A stretch of DNA of 30,465 nt, taken from NCBI GenBank assembly GCA_027604685.1, contig JADHYX010000264.1:1-30465 (forward strand). The letters run 5' to 3'. The notes under the pieces are model-generated. The model made no database searches and was not told where the DNA came from. It saw only the letters and a program-made list of their open reading frames with translations. The DNA comes from Lobulomyces angularis. Lineage: Eukaryota; Chytridiomycota; Chytridiomycetes; Lobulomycetales; Lobulomycetaceae. The position numbers and the translations under genes were made by a program. Shown here piece by piece: positions 10,101 through 19,191 of this stretch. How positions within the stretch are numbered: position 1 is the first letter of the stretch; the number at the start of each line of letters is the position of its first letter.

Positions 10101-11879
10101 TAATAAATTTTTGTATAAAAAGTTTTATTTATTATAGGGAAATCAATTAGCAATTCCATGGCCCCTTTTTGATGAATTTGTTGAATTAAAAAATCCTTAT
10201 GAAGTTCCTTGGATCAGTAATTAAAAAAAATTTATATATACAGTTTCTTAGTTGTTTTTCATAGATATATGCAACGAACCACACATAGCAAAATTAAGAA
10301 TTCTAATTAGAGGTACATTTTCTCAATCCCAATTATCTAGAGAATTTGCAATTCCACCAGCATCAAAATATTTGGGAAAGTTTTTACTATCATTACTACT
10401 AGACCTGATGTGCGACCTGGCAAATTCTGGTAGAAATAATGTTAGTAAATTCGATGATAAAAAATCTCAGATTATGCGCGGGCTATTTGGTCAGCTCTTT
10501 ACTTTGATGGCCTCTGGAGGTAGAGAAATCAAAAATGAATCAAAATTAAACTATCTTTTTATTAAAATAGGTGCACCACTTTGTCCAGCACATTACCTTT
10601 TGTCCATGAATTCATCATTTTCGGATATATTACCTGAAGACGAATGGTGGATTTATGAAAAAATTGTTTATTGTTTTCCATACACCTGTTGGGACGACAA
10701 GATTCTAAAAAGGAATATTGCCGTTTTACTTGTTAGATCCATACGGAGGTTTTTTTAATTTTTTATTTATCTAATTTTCTATTTTTTTTTTTACTTAGAT
10801 GTATCACAGACCCCGTAACACTAAGTATGCGAAAGTCCATAGATCAGTTAAAGAAAAACAACTTACAAACAATAACAGTACAAGTTGACAAACAGCTAGA
10901 ATTTTTGCAAGTTGCAGTAGAAGTAATAAGGCGACTTAATGTGAGTGACGAAAAGCATCAGAAAGATAACAGGCTAGTGGCGCAAAGACTACTAACTAGG
11001 AAGCCAAACTATCCAAAGCTCAATCGCGGATTTGGGATTGTGGTCCGCTACCTTGAATGTATAGCAGAATATGGATTGACCTCGCAAAAGCAGCACCTCA
11101 GAGTGCTACAGGCTTGCTTTGACATGTTTTGTAAAAGATCTGGACACTTCAAAGACGGAAAACGGAAAATTATAAAAGGAGAAAATAAACCGGAAGCAGC
11201 AATGGACTTAATTAGTGAAGCAGAGAAGATCCAAAAAGCTTGGTTTGAGATGGACTTGAGATCGTTACAAAACTATCAAACTGTTGAAAAGATTGCAGCA
11301 GATTCAGAGGATTATCCTGTTTCTAACCTCATAAAATCTCTAAAGGGTGACGCTGAATTAAACAGAGTTTCTTGGAAGATTTCGAAAGACGGCTTACCTC
11401 CAAAAATTGATGCAAATTTTTTCACCTTTGTAATGACAGGAAACGAAAAAGATGAAACTGCAACAACTGTAACGACTACGACAGAGAGCTTAAGTGTAGT
11501 TGATTTAAGAGAAGTAAATTATGAGCAAGAAGTGATAAACAAATTAACTAAAGTTCCCAACAGTTCAAAGGCAGTTGATCTTATTCAGCGACTCAAGTTG
11601 TTGACTTTTACTAAAATTTTAGAATTGAGCAAAAATGACATAAATTCCCGAATATTTTTGAAACTCATAGGATACTTGAATAAAGAGCTTCAAATTAGTG
11701 AAATTGATGATGTGGCGTTTGACTTCTCGATACTTGAACTCAACAATGAAAAAAATTTGAGAGAACAGGCAGTTTTAGAAAAATGTGAAGCAGTATTAAA
11801 GAAGATTGTCTTAATCTTACTTGAAAATTGGAGAGATGCCCTTGAAGGCGAGCATATCGCAGCTGTTTGTTTAACATAG
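7180..11879 (+). CDS. Large 15-exon gene, uncharacterised protein of about 1,325 residues
   Basis: I do not recognise the family. Fifteen exons join in frame with GT..AG introns of about 40-65 nt: 7180-7374, 7429-7606, 7660-7760, 7804-8026, 8072-8173, 8218-8768, 8818-8868, 8918-9194, 9259-9327, 9393-9625, 9685-9923, 9972-10086, 10138-10216, 10265-10748 and 10799-11879. They sum to 3,978 nt (1,325 codons plus stop). The first ATG is at 7180; an upstream stop in frame (7144) supports it. The N-terminal third looks beta-rich and globular (ILLFFDGTSVKEINI, FALSIRQPTYY). The middle has conserved-looking Trp/Pro motifs (IPWPLFDEFVELKNPYEVPW, ICNEPHIAKLRI, EDEWWIYEKIVYCFPYTCWD). The C-terminal third is helical and charged with a TTVTTTT stretch near residue 1185. 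No membrane segment or signal peptide. Even codon use and tight splicing argue for a real, constrained gene. Confidence 0.85.
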
Positions 11880-12327
11880 AATTAATTCATTTCATAATTT
11901 TTATTTATTTTTCTGTTACTATTTTTATTTATAATTTAAATTTAATATTTACATATTTTTTTGATTGATGGAAACTAATAAAAATTTATCTCTTATTTTA
12001 ATTTCAATGGTAAAACTTCACTTTTTTAAGTTCTTTTTTTTTAACAAATTTTCTTAAAATTTTTTTCAATTTTTTTTATTATCTTTTTATGTTATTTTCT
12101 TTAATTGTTATAGATTACTTTATTGTGTATTTTATCTTAATTTTTCACAAAACTAAAACTTAGGGTTTTTGAAAAAAAAAATACTTAATACATACTTCTT
12201 TATATAATCTATTTTTCTTTTTCAGTCTACTCTTAAAAGTTACAATATTTGATTAATATAGAAGAAAACAAAAAAAAAAATAAAAAAAAAAAAAGAAATA
12301 AAAGAAAGCATTTAACTGGAAAAAAAA
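11880..12327. other. Spacer: 3' end of the large gene and promoter of POLE3
   Basis: No coding signal. The left part is T-rich and likely the 3' untranslated region of the large gene. The right part (about 12265-12325) is a purine-rich, A-run leader just before the POLE3-like start codon. No other motif was recognised. Confidence 0.5.
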
Positions 12328-13114
12328 ATGACAGAAACAAATGTAGAAAGGCAAAAATCAAAAAAACAGAAAAAAGGAAAATTAGGATCATCCACAACTA
12401 CAAATGCCAAAAAAAAAGGACAAACTACGAATAAGAAAAATCAGAAAAAAGTAGATTTAGAACCTCCATCTCATGAGGAGGAATATCAGTGTGTTGGATT
12501 AGACGATTTGGATATGCCTAAAAATATTATCAATAAAATTTTTTTTTTTTTTTACTTTAATTTTTTTAGCTACCAGATGGATTTAAAATTCAAAAGGACA
12601 CTGTAACAGCAATGACTAAAGTTTGTACAGTTTTTATTAATTATTTGACAGCCACGTATTTATTATCGATTAACTTTTTCTTCTTTAATCCTTTTTTTAC
12701 GTGTCAAAAGTGCTAATGACATCTCTAGACAGAGTAACCAAAAGACTCTAATGGTTCAACATTTAAAAAAAGCTTTGGAAATTTTAGAGCTTGAAGAACT
12801 TATACCTAAAATTGATGAAAACTTCCAGAGTATTTTTTTTTTTTTTTAGCAAAATATTAATTATCATAAAAATTTTTATTGTAGAATTCAAAGAATTCTC
12901 ACTGTTAAAAAAAAGTAAAAAAAAAAACAAGGAAGTAAATGATTCCGAAAATAAAGACAAAACAGAAGAAAGTAAGCATAGTGAAGATGGCGAAGATCCC
13001 AACGGTGTCGGTTTGAAAAGAAAGAGGGAAAAAGAGGAGGAAGAAGTTGATGATGACAAGGATAGCGTTGATGATGAAGTTAAGAGTTTGCTGGACAAAA
13101 TGGATGAGGATTAA
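12328..13114 (+). CDS. POLE3: DNA polymerase epsilon subunit 3 / Dpb4-like histone-fold protein
   Basis: Histone-fold subunit that in other eukaryotes pairs with POLE4/Dpb3 in DNA polymerase epsilon, and with CHRAC15 in the CHRAC remodeler. Exons 12570-12655, 12711-12829 and 12885-13114 read LPDGFKIQKDTVTAMTKVCT, then ..FINYLTAT, then ANDISRQSNQKTLMVQHLKK and ALEILELEELIPKI. This aligns in order with the known POLE3 pattern LPDG..I.K.A......FV.Y......(K/Q)KTL...V..A....E. The tail is Lys- then Asp/Glu-rich (DSVDDEVKSLLDKMDED), as in POLE3. The first exon (12328 to about 12540) is a basic Lys-rich extension ending DLDMPKNIINKI, matching the start of helix 1 (LP.A.I.RI). The junction to LPDG has no GT donor: only a poly-T run, 29 nt, lies between. 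See findings. A Met at 12328 is the best start. Confidence 0.86.
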
Positions 13115-13286
13115 AAAAAAAAAAAAAATTTTTGACTTTTGAAAATGAAAAAAAAAAAAAAGATTTTAATTATCAATATAGTAAATTATACAAAACATCA
13201 TTATAAACCAATATAATATGGGAAAGCAAAAAAAAAAAAAAAAAATGCTAGTCCAAATTTGAAATAAATAAAATAGAACCTTCTCA

Positions 13287-14310
13287 TTACTGCAACTGAG
13301 GATCAGAAATATCCAAAAACTTTCCAGTCAAATTATGTAAATTTTCTTTTAATATAATATCAGCTAAACGTTTTCCAACAACTTCAGGAGGTAGCAACTT
13401 ATTTTCTTTTTTCAAGTTGACAAACTTTTCATAGTCAGGCATTACATCTTTACCTGTTTTTCTAATCAAGTCTTGTAACCCAGTGTCAATAACACCTTTT
13501 ATGTAAGAAAAAAATTAAAAAGTATAAAATTTTTTTTCTTATACCAGGTCTAATTGCAAGGCAAGTAATACCTTTTTCTTCTACTGCTAATACCGAATTT
13601 ATCATATTAAGACTAGCCTTTGAAGAACAATAAGCACCTACAAAAATTTAAAAAATTGTTAGTTATTGTTAATGCAAAAAATTTAATTTTATATTTTTTA
13701 CCCCATCCACCGTAAGGATTTACAGCAGCACCAGAAGAAACAAAAATAATTTTCGGACAGTAAGTTGATTTTCCAGTTTTATTTTCCAACAGTGGTAAAA
13801 TTTCTTTAACGATCCCAATTGCACTAAATAAATTTATTTCAAAGAGATCTCTTAATTCTTCCAAACTTTCATCTCTTAATTTATTTACATGCAATACACC
13901 TTTAAAATAGAAGTAAAAAAAAAAAAAGAATTATGGATTTTGGAGCTTTACCTGCATTGTGTGTAAAACTTTCAAAACTAAATTCATTTCCGAATTTTAA
14001 TTTAGCATCATCAAAAAAACTACACAAAAATGGATTTTTTTCTTGCTTTTTTAAATACGCAGTCGACAGATCAAAACTTTTGTATAAAACATTTTTGTTT
14101 ATTAATATGGACCTTGCCTCTTCCGTTAAATCGCTTAAACTAGTTCTTGAAAAAGCTAAAACTGACTTTCCTTATGGAACATATAAAATTAAGTAACGAT
14201 AAACTTTCAATGAAAAATGCAAAACCTTGTTCAATTAAACTTTTTACTGTGTAAAGTCCTATTCCTCTGGATGCTCCAGATACAATCTGAATTTTTGTAC
14301 TTTCCACCAT
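13287..14310 (-). CDS. Short-chain dehydrogenase/reductase (sepiapterin or benzil reductase-like)
   Basis: Five exons (14310-14226, 14170-13952, 13899-13702, 13637-13545, 13495-13287) give 267 residues, the usual length for a classical SDR with a Rossmann fold and NAD(P) cofactor. Visible motifs in order: GASRGIG nucleotide-binding loop near residue 11, an SRT after beta-2 that may favour NADPH (inference), HNAG, the catalytic Ser in FVSSGAA, YCSSK as YxxxK, and RPGVIDTGLQ after beta-6. The overall pattern, with a short IKEILPLL-like helix and ISD near the end, is like sepiapterin reductase and yeast YIR035C-type carbonyl reductases. Substrate is unknown. It is convergent with POLE3 (172 bp between stops) and divergent from the F-box gene. 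The start is the only Met before GASRGIG. Confidence 0.92.
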
Positions 14311-14460
14311 TATAATATTTTTTTTGTATTTTTTTTATTTTTAATTTAAATAAATATATTTTTTTTTTTTAAAAAAATATTCCAAAAGTCTATTTTTCAA
14401 TATATAACCTACTTCTCTACAAATAGTTGATAAAGAAGGCTAGACGAAGTAATTATAAGA
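14311..14460. promoter_or_regulatory. Shared divergent promoter region, SDR and F-box genes
   Basis: Only 150 bp separates the two divergent start codons. It is mostly poly-T/A with no distinct box I can name. The assignment is positional. Confidence 0.4.
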
Positions 14461-15467
14461 ATGCAACGCTTACAGTGTGAAGTAGTGCTATTATTATACA
14501 CTCCACTAATTATAAACTGTAACTCAAGGAAAGCTGGTAATAAATTTCAAATTAATTTGCTGATACATTTCTCTTTTTAGACAAAGTCATGCTAATTAAT
14601 AAAAAATTCTTAAAAAAGAGATCTTTACTTGAAGCCATTCCTTATGAAGTTCTGGATTTAATATGTAAACATTTAAACTGGAGGTCATTATTAAGTTTAA
14701 AACGGTGTGCAAAAAAATTTTACGGAGTAGTAAAATTTAGCTCAATTCAAATTTTGGACCTAGTATTTGAGCTATTTAAATTTAATTTAAAAAATCACAA
14801 TGTGGTATATAGAAAACTGCTTTATTATATGTCAACAATTAATTGGGAATCTGAAAGTACCAGAAAAGACAATATGAACATTCATTTTTTCCCCATATTT
14901 GCAACGTTTGGTTTAAACGGACCATTTAAAGCTTTACTAAACAAATTTGATACCGTCACTCCTAATGAAGATTGGAAAAGCTACGATTTGATTTTGAACC
15001 CGTTTATCACTGCAGTTGTAAATAATCACTTCAATATAATCAAGTTGTTAGTTTTTGCCAATAAACTTACAGAATATTCGTATCGTTGGAGCATTCGAAT
15101 TGCGTGTAGGGAAAACAACTGGAAAATATTTAGATTCACAATGTTGTATAGCAGCATTCAAAGAAAGGTTCCTTTACTTTATAAATATGATATAAAGTAT
15201 TTACGATATAGATTACTTACCCAAGCAGAAATTCCTAGATCGTACGAAATAGTTTTGGCAGCAAGAGATGGTGCTTACAACGCAGTAAAATTACTACTCT
15301 CAGTTGAAGAAATCGACCCTTTAGTTACACATTTTGGAATGGGAGCTATTAGTATTGCATATAAGAATCTTCATTTTTCAATTGTGAAGTTGCTTTTGTC
15401 AGACTTTCGGGTGTCTTCTAACCTATCGCCTTACTCAGTTTATTGGGAATGTTTAAAGGAAAAATAA
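14461..15467 (+). CDS. F-box protein with ankyrin-like repeats
   Basis: Likely a substrate adaptor for an SCF ubiquitin ligase (known role of F-box proteins; inferred here). An F-box-like segment, AIPYEVLDLICKHLNWRSLL followed by SLKRCAKKFY, sits about 40 residues from the N-terminus. The rest has divergent ankyrin-like units: ..AVVNNHFNIIKLLV, ..LAARDGAYNAVKLLL, ..AISIAYKNLHFSIVKLLLSD. A first exon (14461-14536), joined through a GT..AG intron (14537-14580) to 14581, stays in frame and adds a hydrophobic VVLLLYTPLII segment. If that exon is untranslated, the start is ATG 14589 (292 residues); otherwise 320. The reading ends at TAA 15465, with ankyrin-like sequence still readable beyond (see next entry). 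No direct sign of partners. Confidence 0.72.
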
Positions 15468-15960
15468 AAAGATTTCAATCCACTGCACTCCCTACTTAGT
15501 TACAATTATTTCAAGATGTTTGCAGCCTTGTCATCGTGTTGCACTTGAGAATGTTTTAAGTTTTTGATTTTTAGTTTACTTTTGTGTGACATTGAAATTT
15601 TTTTTTTATTTTTTAATTTTTTCTGCAAGATTAATGATGATTTAATACATTCAACTCTTTTAACTTTTTGTTTAAAACAGTTGCTTGGATTATTTTTTCT
15701 TATTTTCTACTTAATAGAAATCAAAAAGCAACTGACACTAAATGATCCCCTAGTAAAAATTCGTTGATTAAAATCATAGATACCAAGATAAATAATGTTA
15801 CCTTTTTATCTCTTTCGCAAGAAAGCTATGATTTTGTTTAACTATTATTTATTTAGGCCGAATGATGTCAAAAAATTATTCAGTATGAAGAGGATTCTGA
15901 TTAAAATCTTAGTTGATCAGGTTTCATAATTGCGCTGATACATTTTTTTATATACCTTTC
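15468..15960 (+). pseudogene. Decayed 3' continuation of the F-box/ankyrin gene
   Basis: After the TAA at 15465-15467 the same frame gives DFNPLHSLLSYNYFKMFAAL, which looks like another ankyrin unit, before a TGA near 15547. Later fragments such as LLTFCLKQLLGLFFLI, VTFLSLSQESYDFV and RPNDVKKLF occur in shifted frames, broken by stops and T-runs. The simplest view is that the gene was once longer and its 3' part has decayed. A chance AT-rich hydrophobic frame is the alternative for the weaker pieces. Confidence 0.35.
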
Positions 15961-16315
15961 ATATATTTCATATTTTCTCTATTGTTTCCTTTTTTTTTTC
16001 ACTTACTGTGAAAAAGTTTTGTTTACTTCGAGCAATAAACATTGATGTATCATTAAAAACCAGTAAATTCTTCATTTAAGTGTAGTAATATATATATGAA
16101 AAGATTTTTCTCCAAACCTGGAAAAATACTAATGAGATGTTGTTGAAAAATAAATAAATTTTCTAAAAACATAAAAGTTTCTAATGAAGATGATAAGTTG
16201 TCACACAAAAATTGATATTTCTTTCGTTATCAATTAACTGTTTATTTTCTTCAACATTATAACTTTCCCAGAATAATCATTTCTTTTAAAAAACCAATAC
16301 CTTTTGAAAGAGCGG

Positions 16316-16322
16316 TATAAAA
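16316..16322 (+). promoter_or_regulatory. TATA box candidate
   Basis: TATAAAA stands in a locally less T-rich context (GCGGTATAAAAGT), 163 bp upstream of the start codon at 16485. Its position before the hairpin and the GTAAGT donor fits a transcript with a 5' leader. No promoter data are available. Confidence 0.4.
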
Positions 16323-16367
16323 GTAAACCTAATCATGCAGATTACTCCTAATCCTGTAATAAACTCT

Positions 16368-16390
16368 CCGCCTTAGAGGTAAGTCGGCGG
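16368..16390 (+). other. GC-rich hairpin enclosing a perfect 5' splice-site sequence
   Basis: CCGCC (16368-16372) can pair with GGCGG (16386-16390). The adjacent TTA can pair with TAA (16380-16382), leaving a 3-nt bulge. The loop side contains GAG|GTAAGT, with the GT at 16379-16380, a textbook donor. A possible acceptor AG is at 16463-16464, making an 86-nt intron in the 5' leader. Confidence 0.45.
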
Positions 16391-16484
16391 GAAGTATATC
16401 AAAAAACAAACTTGATAGGATTCTTGTTAATAAAAAATTTAACTTTTTTTTCAACCAAACTGAGTTTTAAAATTTTTTTTTTAT

Positions 16485-18962
16485 ATGAAGAGGTTTGAAT
16501 TTAACAATGAAATTGAGGATGACGTATCTTCATCAGATAAAAAGAATACTTTTTTGAAGAAACCGTCTATCTTGGATAGAGCAAAGAGTCATTTAAAAGG
16601 CGATAACAAATGGAAAGAAAATTCAGTAAAAAGAGATACAACTAATGGTTCTCAAAAAAATTTTAAGAGCACCTCTTCTGTGGAATCAGACTCTGATGAA
16701 GAACTAAAGCAATTTTTAAGCAAACTGGGAAACAGAGAGCAAAATTCAAGCAACGTTAATTCAGCTTCAAGTTCCCCAATAAAACAACAAAACTCGTATC
16801 TAAAAACACCCAGCAGCTCACCAGTAAAAAAAGAAGTTTCTCCTGCTAAGGCGGCTTCACCATATTTAAAAAAAACAATAGATTTAACAGAAGGAAAGAG
16901 TACACAAAATAAAATTGTAAATATTTCCCCAAGTTTATTGCAACCGAAGAAAAGTTTTACTATAATACCAAAACATGACGAAGATTTAAACAGCAGTACC
17001 GCTTCATCTAGAAAAAAGAAAACTAGTGCTCATTTAAAAAATAATAGACGATTCTTCACAGAAAGCAAAGAAGATGTTGATTTAAGTGAAGAAAGTTCTG
17101 ACTCATCTCTTGGAAGTGATTTTGAAGCTTTTATTAAAAGTAAAGGAGTAGTAGATTTTAATGAAAAACTGGTAGAAAAATCAACAGAATACCAATTAAA
17201 TGATGAGATAGAAAAAAATGTTAATACCTTAAAAAAATCTGATGCTATTCACAATATTGGAGAAAAAAAGGTTGAGTTGCTAATATTCCATGAAACAGTT
17301 TCTTCTGCTCCTAAAGGAAAGTCAAAGGTCGACGATACTACTATCTTTAACACTCAAATGGAAGTATGTTCCAATTCGGATTCTGAAGATGAAGCTATTA
17401 TAACAAAACCTGCTTTAAAGAAAAATAATGGTTTTGGTATAAAAAATAATTTTTTTATTAGCATTGCTAAATACAATAAAATATGATTATCTTAGATTTG
17501 AAAAACGAAACCAAGGTTAAATTATTACAAAATAAAATTTTGACCATTAGTGACTTGTTTCCAGACTCTGAGGAACATACTTCAAATGAAGCTTTGCCAA
17601 AAACTGCTATGCAAGAGACTCCAAAGAAAATTCTGTTTGAAGCAAAGCAGGACAGCATCTCTGAAAATGTATTAATTGAAGAAAAAAAACAGGAAGCAAA
17701 AGGATCGCCAATGAAAATAGATCCTGACATTGATTTAAAAACTAATCAAAGAGAGCAACCCTACAATCGTGTAAATCAATACTCTCCAATACCAGATATG
17801 CATGGAACTGCACAATCATGCAATATGCAACCAAATTTTCAACTACCTCAACCAAATTTTCAGCCAAATTTTCAACAAAATTTTCAACCTCATCTTCAAT
17901 GTAATAATCCATCATATAACCAACCCAGTACTCCTAATATCCAACTGAACACCCCTTATTCCTATCCTTTAGCTCATACAGAACAATACAGTTTCAAGTA
18001 TCCAGAAGTACCTCAGCAACTTAACTACAATGATAACTACGGACAAAAAGCGTTCAACGTCCCAAATCAACCCCAATTTTTCAACCCATTTCAATCGCCT
18101 GCTTCAAATTTTTTAAGTCAGTTTCAACCACCATATTTAAATTTGCCACAGTTTCCTGTACCGCAACAGGCATGGATGCAGCAGTCATTTAAATCTCCAA
18201 GCGAATCTAAAAGTAGATCAAGTTGTTGCTGCAGTTGTAAAAGAAGCAAAAAGAAAAGACATAAGCAAAAAAAGGAGGCAAAGGAAAAGAAGGAGAAAAA
18301 AAAAAAAAAAACTTATAAAAAAGAAAGTGAAACGAAGTCAAAGAAGGAGAGAAATTCAAGGGAAAGTGAATATGAATGTTCTGATTTTGAAGTTGACGAA
18401 ATTAGCGAAATCCTGGATTTTAGTAGTAGTAATTCTAATGATTTAAGGAACAACAGTAGAGACAATGAAAGACAAGGTAGTAGCACCATTGGAAGTGATT
18501 TTGCTCCATCAATTAGCAGTGGTCTAAAGAATGTGGACAACACGATTTTGGATTCCATTAATCCCTTAAGTTCTGTTCATAACCAGCAATATTTAAATAC
18601 AAACATACCTTTAAATGACACATTGCATAGTATTTTATACACTATTTTTGTATTTTTAAACTTTTTTATGTAGAGTTAACTACTATACAAAATCCCAATC
18701 AACTGATTTTAAATGAACTTTTCCTTGGTCAAATTAAACTAATAGAACAGTTTGTCGAAATGTGTAAAAGGCTTGCAGTTAGCGAAAGTAGAAATAGTAG
18801 AAGTAACTATAAGTACATAAAATTGGAAGATGTACAAAAGGTAAATTTTCTTACTTTAAAGCAATGTATTTATTTTTTGTTGTTTTCAAGTATATTAGAG
18901 AAAACAAAAAAGCAACTTTGACAATGGATGAAGCTTTGGAACAAATAAGACTAGATGGATAG
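16485..18962 (+). CDS. Low-complexity protein with C19orf44-like (DUF4614) C-terminus
   Basis: Four exons (16485-17436, 17496-18629, 18674-18840, 18891-18962) give 774 residues. The bulk is disordered: Ser/Asp/Glu-rich acidic motifs (SDSDEELKQFL, SDSSLGSDFEAF), SSSP/SPVKK repeats that look like proline-directed phosphorylation sites, a Gln/Asn/Pro region with repeated PNFQ units (about 17830-17900), a CCCSC cluster followed by a long Lys-rich run, and an Asp/Glu-rich part. The last 70 residues are compact: GQIKLIEQFVEMCKRL, then YIKLEDVQKYIRENKKATLT and MDEALEQI. That resembles the C-terminal box of human C19orf44 (DUF4614), recalled from memory and not searched. Function is unknown. It lies 229 bp upstream of DNAAF4 on the same strand. 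Homology is tentative; the gene model is firm. Confidence 0.75.
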
Positions 18963-19191
18963 TTAGAATTATAAAAAAATTTCGTTATGAGTTACATTTA
19001 AGTATAATTGAACATTAGAACTCTGATTTTATATTTAGTATTTACCAAATATTGGATATCTTAATAACTTAATTAACATGATCTATCAAAATTTATTAAC
19101 ATATGTGAAGTGTTGATACATTAATGCATATGAAGAGGTGTTCAGTTATGTAAATTAACAAAAAGCTCGGAGTTTGAAAAAAATATTTTTT

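Larger units (their letters stand above)
15961..16484. other. Spacer upstream of the C19orf44-like gene
   Basis: No reading frame of note. It contains a TATA box candidate (16316-16322), a GC-rich hairpin with a splice donor (16368-16390), and an acceptor-like AACTGAG ending at 16464, consistent with a 5' untranslated region carrying one intron. The rest is AT-rich. Confidence 0.5.

Noticed and set aside
12784..13098. Ser/Leu-rich minus-strand frame of 104 residues
   Set aside because: Antisense shadow of the Lys/Glu/Asp-rich POLE3 tail.
16345..16378. Spliced-leader RNA exon
   Set aside because: Only the donor and a hairpin fit; no clear Sm site downstream and no evidence of trans-splicing, so kept only as a minor option in a finding.
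17437..17495. Apparent stop splitting the 774-residue gene into two frames (16485-17486 and 17483-18673)
   Set aside because: A standard intron with TTGCTAAAT branch-like motif joins them in frame (NNGF|DLKNE).
18313..18558. Minus-strand frame of 81 residues within the C19orf44-like gene
   Set aside because: Antisense shadow of the Lys/Ser/Asp-rich coding region; low complexity.
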